From the NCBI RefSeq assembly GCF_003977685.1, contig NZ_RYZH01000003.1, positions 1 through 64,000 of the forward strand: DNA of 64,000 nt, written 5' to 3'. The notes under the pieces are model-generated. The model searched no databases. It saw only the letters and a list, made by a program, of their open reading frames with translations, and had not been told where the DNA came from. The first letter of the stretch is position 1; the number at the start of each line of letters is the position of its first letter. The translations under genes and the position numbers were made by a program. This DNA comes from Tautonia sociabilis (GTDB lineage Bacteria; Planctomycetota; Planctomycetia; Isosphaerales; Isosphaeraceae). This document shows, piece after piece, positions 62,919 to 64,000 of this stretch.

Positions 62919-64000
62919 CCCGAGGCTGCCCGAGGTCGTCGACGCGATCCGGAATCATCGCTCCCTCGTCCTCGTCGCCGAGCCGGGGGCCGGCAAGACG
63001 ACCCGGGTGCCGCCAGCCTTGCTCGACTCGGGGTTGCTCGGGCCCGAGCACCCGAGGGTGGTGGTGCTCCAGCCCCGTCGGGTCGCCGCGAGGGCGACCG
63101 CGACTCGGATCGCCGAGGAGCGTGGCGGGGAGCTTGGCGAGGAGGTCGGCTACCTCGTCCGCTTCGAGCGCCGGGTCGGGCCGAGGACCCGGCTTGTTGT
63201 GGCGACCGAGGGGGTCCTCACCCGGCAACTGCTCGACGACCCGGGCCTGGCCGGGGTCGGTGCCGTGGTGCTCGACGAGTTCCACGAGCGGAGCGTGCAC
63301 TCGGACCTGGCGGTCGCCTTGCTGAGGGAGGTCCGGGAGGCGTTGCGGGACGACCTGATCCTCGTGGTCATGTCGGCCACGCTGGACGCCGAGCCGGTTT
63401 CCCGGTTCCTGGGGGCGCCGGTGCTCCGGGTGGAGGGGAGGACGTTCCCCGTCGCCATCGAATACCGGGCCTCCGACGGCGCTCCCTTGCCCGATCGAGC
63501 CGCCGAGGCGGTGCTCGACGTCCTGCGGGGCCCCGAGGATCCCGGGGATGTGCTCGTCTTTCTCCCGGGGGCGGAGGAGATCCGGCGGACCGCCCGGCTG
63601 CTGGAGCCGGTGTCGGGGAGGGGGGACGTGGTGGTCCTTCCGCTTCACGGGTTGCTCCCGAGCGGGGAGCAGGATCGCGCGCTGCGGCCGAGCGACCGCC
63701 GCAAGGTTGTGCTGGCGACGAACATCGCCGAGACCTCGCTCACGATCGACGGCATCCGGACGGTGATTGATGGCGGCTACGCTCGGTTCGCCTCGTCCGA
63801 CCCGAGCCGAGGGCTTGACCGTCTGGAGCTGGGGAGGATCAGCCGGGCCTCGGCCGAGCAACGGGCTGGCCGGGCGGGACGGACGGCCCCGGGGCGCTGC
63901 ATCCGGCTCTGGAGCGAGCGAGAGACCCGAGGGCTGGCCCCCTTCGACCCGCCGGAGGTCCGCCGCGTCGACCTGGCGTCGACCGTCCTGACGCTGCATG
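62899..64000 (+). CDS. hrpB: ATP-dependent helicase HrpB (5' part)
   Basis: HrpB is a DEAH-box helicase. The frame runs from ATG at 62899 past the window end, giving 367 residues. Motifs in order are Walker [49 protein letters not shown] (Walker B, DEFH), [27 protein letters not shown] and [20 protein letters not shown]. The C-terminal HrpB-specific part lies outside. It overlaps the HEAT/TPR gene by 20 bases. Confidence 0.93.
   Translation, partial: MIPLPIDPRLPEVVDAIRNHRSLVLVAEPGAGKTTRVPPALLDSGLLGPEHPRVVVLQPRRVAARATATRIAEERGGELGEEVGYLVRFERRVGPRTRLVVATEGVLTRQLLDDPGLAGVGAVVLDEFHERSVHSDLAVALLREVREALRDDLILVVMSATLDAEPVSRFLGAPVLRVEGRTFPVAIEYRASDGAPLPDRAAEAVLDVLRGPEDPGDVLVFLPGAEEIRRTARLLEPVSGRGDVVVLPLHGLLPSGEQDRALRPSDRRKVVLATNIAETSLTIDGIRTVIDGGYARFASSDPSRGLDRLELGRISRASAEQRAGRAGRTAPGRCIRLWSERETRGLAPFDPPEVRRVDLASTVLTLH

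Noticed and set aside
1-64000. CRISPR arrays, insertion sequences, rRNA and tRNA genes
   Set aside because: No regular spaced repeats, transposase motifs, terminal inverted repeats or tRNA signatures were seen.

Overview
The window is a very GC-rich chromosomal segment of a planctomycete, most likely family Isosphaeraceae. This is inferred from gene content: a DUF1549/DUF1553 (PSCyt2/PSD1) protein, a secreted protein with the planctomycete LEPRxLL-type N-terminal motif, many lineage-restricted secreted proteins, and housekeeping genes with Planctomycetes-like context. I found no tRNA, rRNA, CRISPR array, intact insertion sequence or prophage. Genes are mostly single or in short runs on both strands.

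Layout. Bases 1-5.8 kb: the tail of an unknown gene, a repeat-bearing gap, clpS, a small helical protein, an RlmI-like methyltransferase, a DtxR/MntR regulator, an RDD membrane protein, a small unknown protein, pdxH and a short coiled-coil protein. 6-11 kb: two secreted proteins sharing one domain, and a LolA-like secreted protein. 11-25 kb: an endonuclease III-like protein lacking key residues, rpsT, a TPR protein, an SMP-30 lactonase, infA, a GH15 glucan hydrolase, a HEAT protein, DinB, a decayed FMN reductase, pgi, a BsuPI-domain surface protein and a large cytochrome-linked PSD1 protein. 25-31 kb: membrane and secreted proteins and an M48 protease. 31-35.5 kb: an NtrB/NtrC-type two-component system followed by a secreted TRASH-like metal-site protein. 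35.5-43.8 kb: two DUF2007-type proteins, hemQ, a metzincin protease, an unknown secreted protein, lpxB, a degenerate enhancer-binding-type regulator, and a LexA/S24-like repressor without its protease dyad. 44-51 kb: an iron-sulfur assembly operon (sufR, sufC, sufB, sufD, a two-domain rhodanese, sufE, sufT) with its own promoter, an internal pair of competing hairpins and a strong terminator. 51-64 kb: a tiny basic protein, a membrane coiled-coil protein, a secreted beta-rich repeat protein, a PIG-L deacetylase, a lipoprotein, a ComEA-like protein, uvrB, a DUF4174 protein, nadC, a HEAT/TPR protein and the start of hrpB.

The most coherent system is the SUF operon. SufCBD scaffold, SufE, a MIP18-type factor and an Fe-S binding SufR-like regulator are all present. 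The slot where many bacteria carry the cysteine desulfurase SufS holds a rhodanese instead. Several proteins keep the fold of a well-known enzyme but lack its catalytic residues (endonuclease III-like, S24 repressor, enhancer-binding-type ATPase). Promoters can be recognised by TTGxxx boxes 16-19 bases from TACAAT, TAGACT or similar -10 boxes. They helped decide two start codons (sufR and the 51.5 kb membrane protein).
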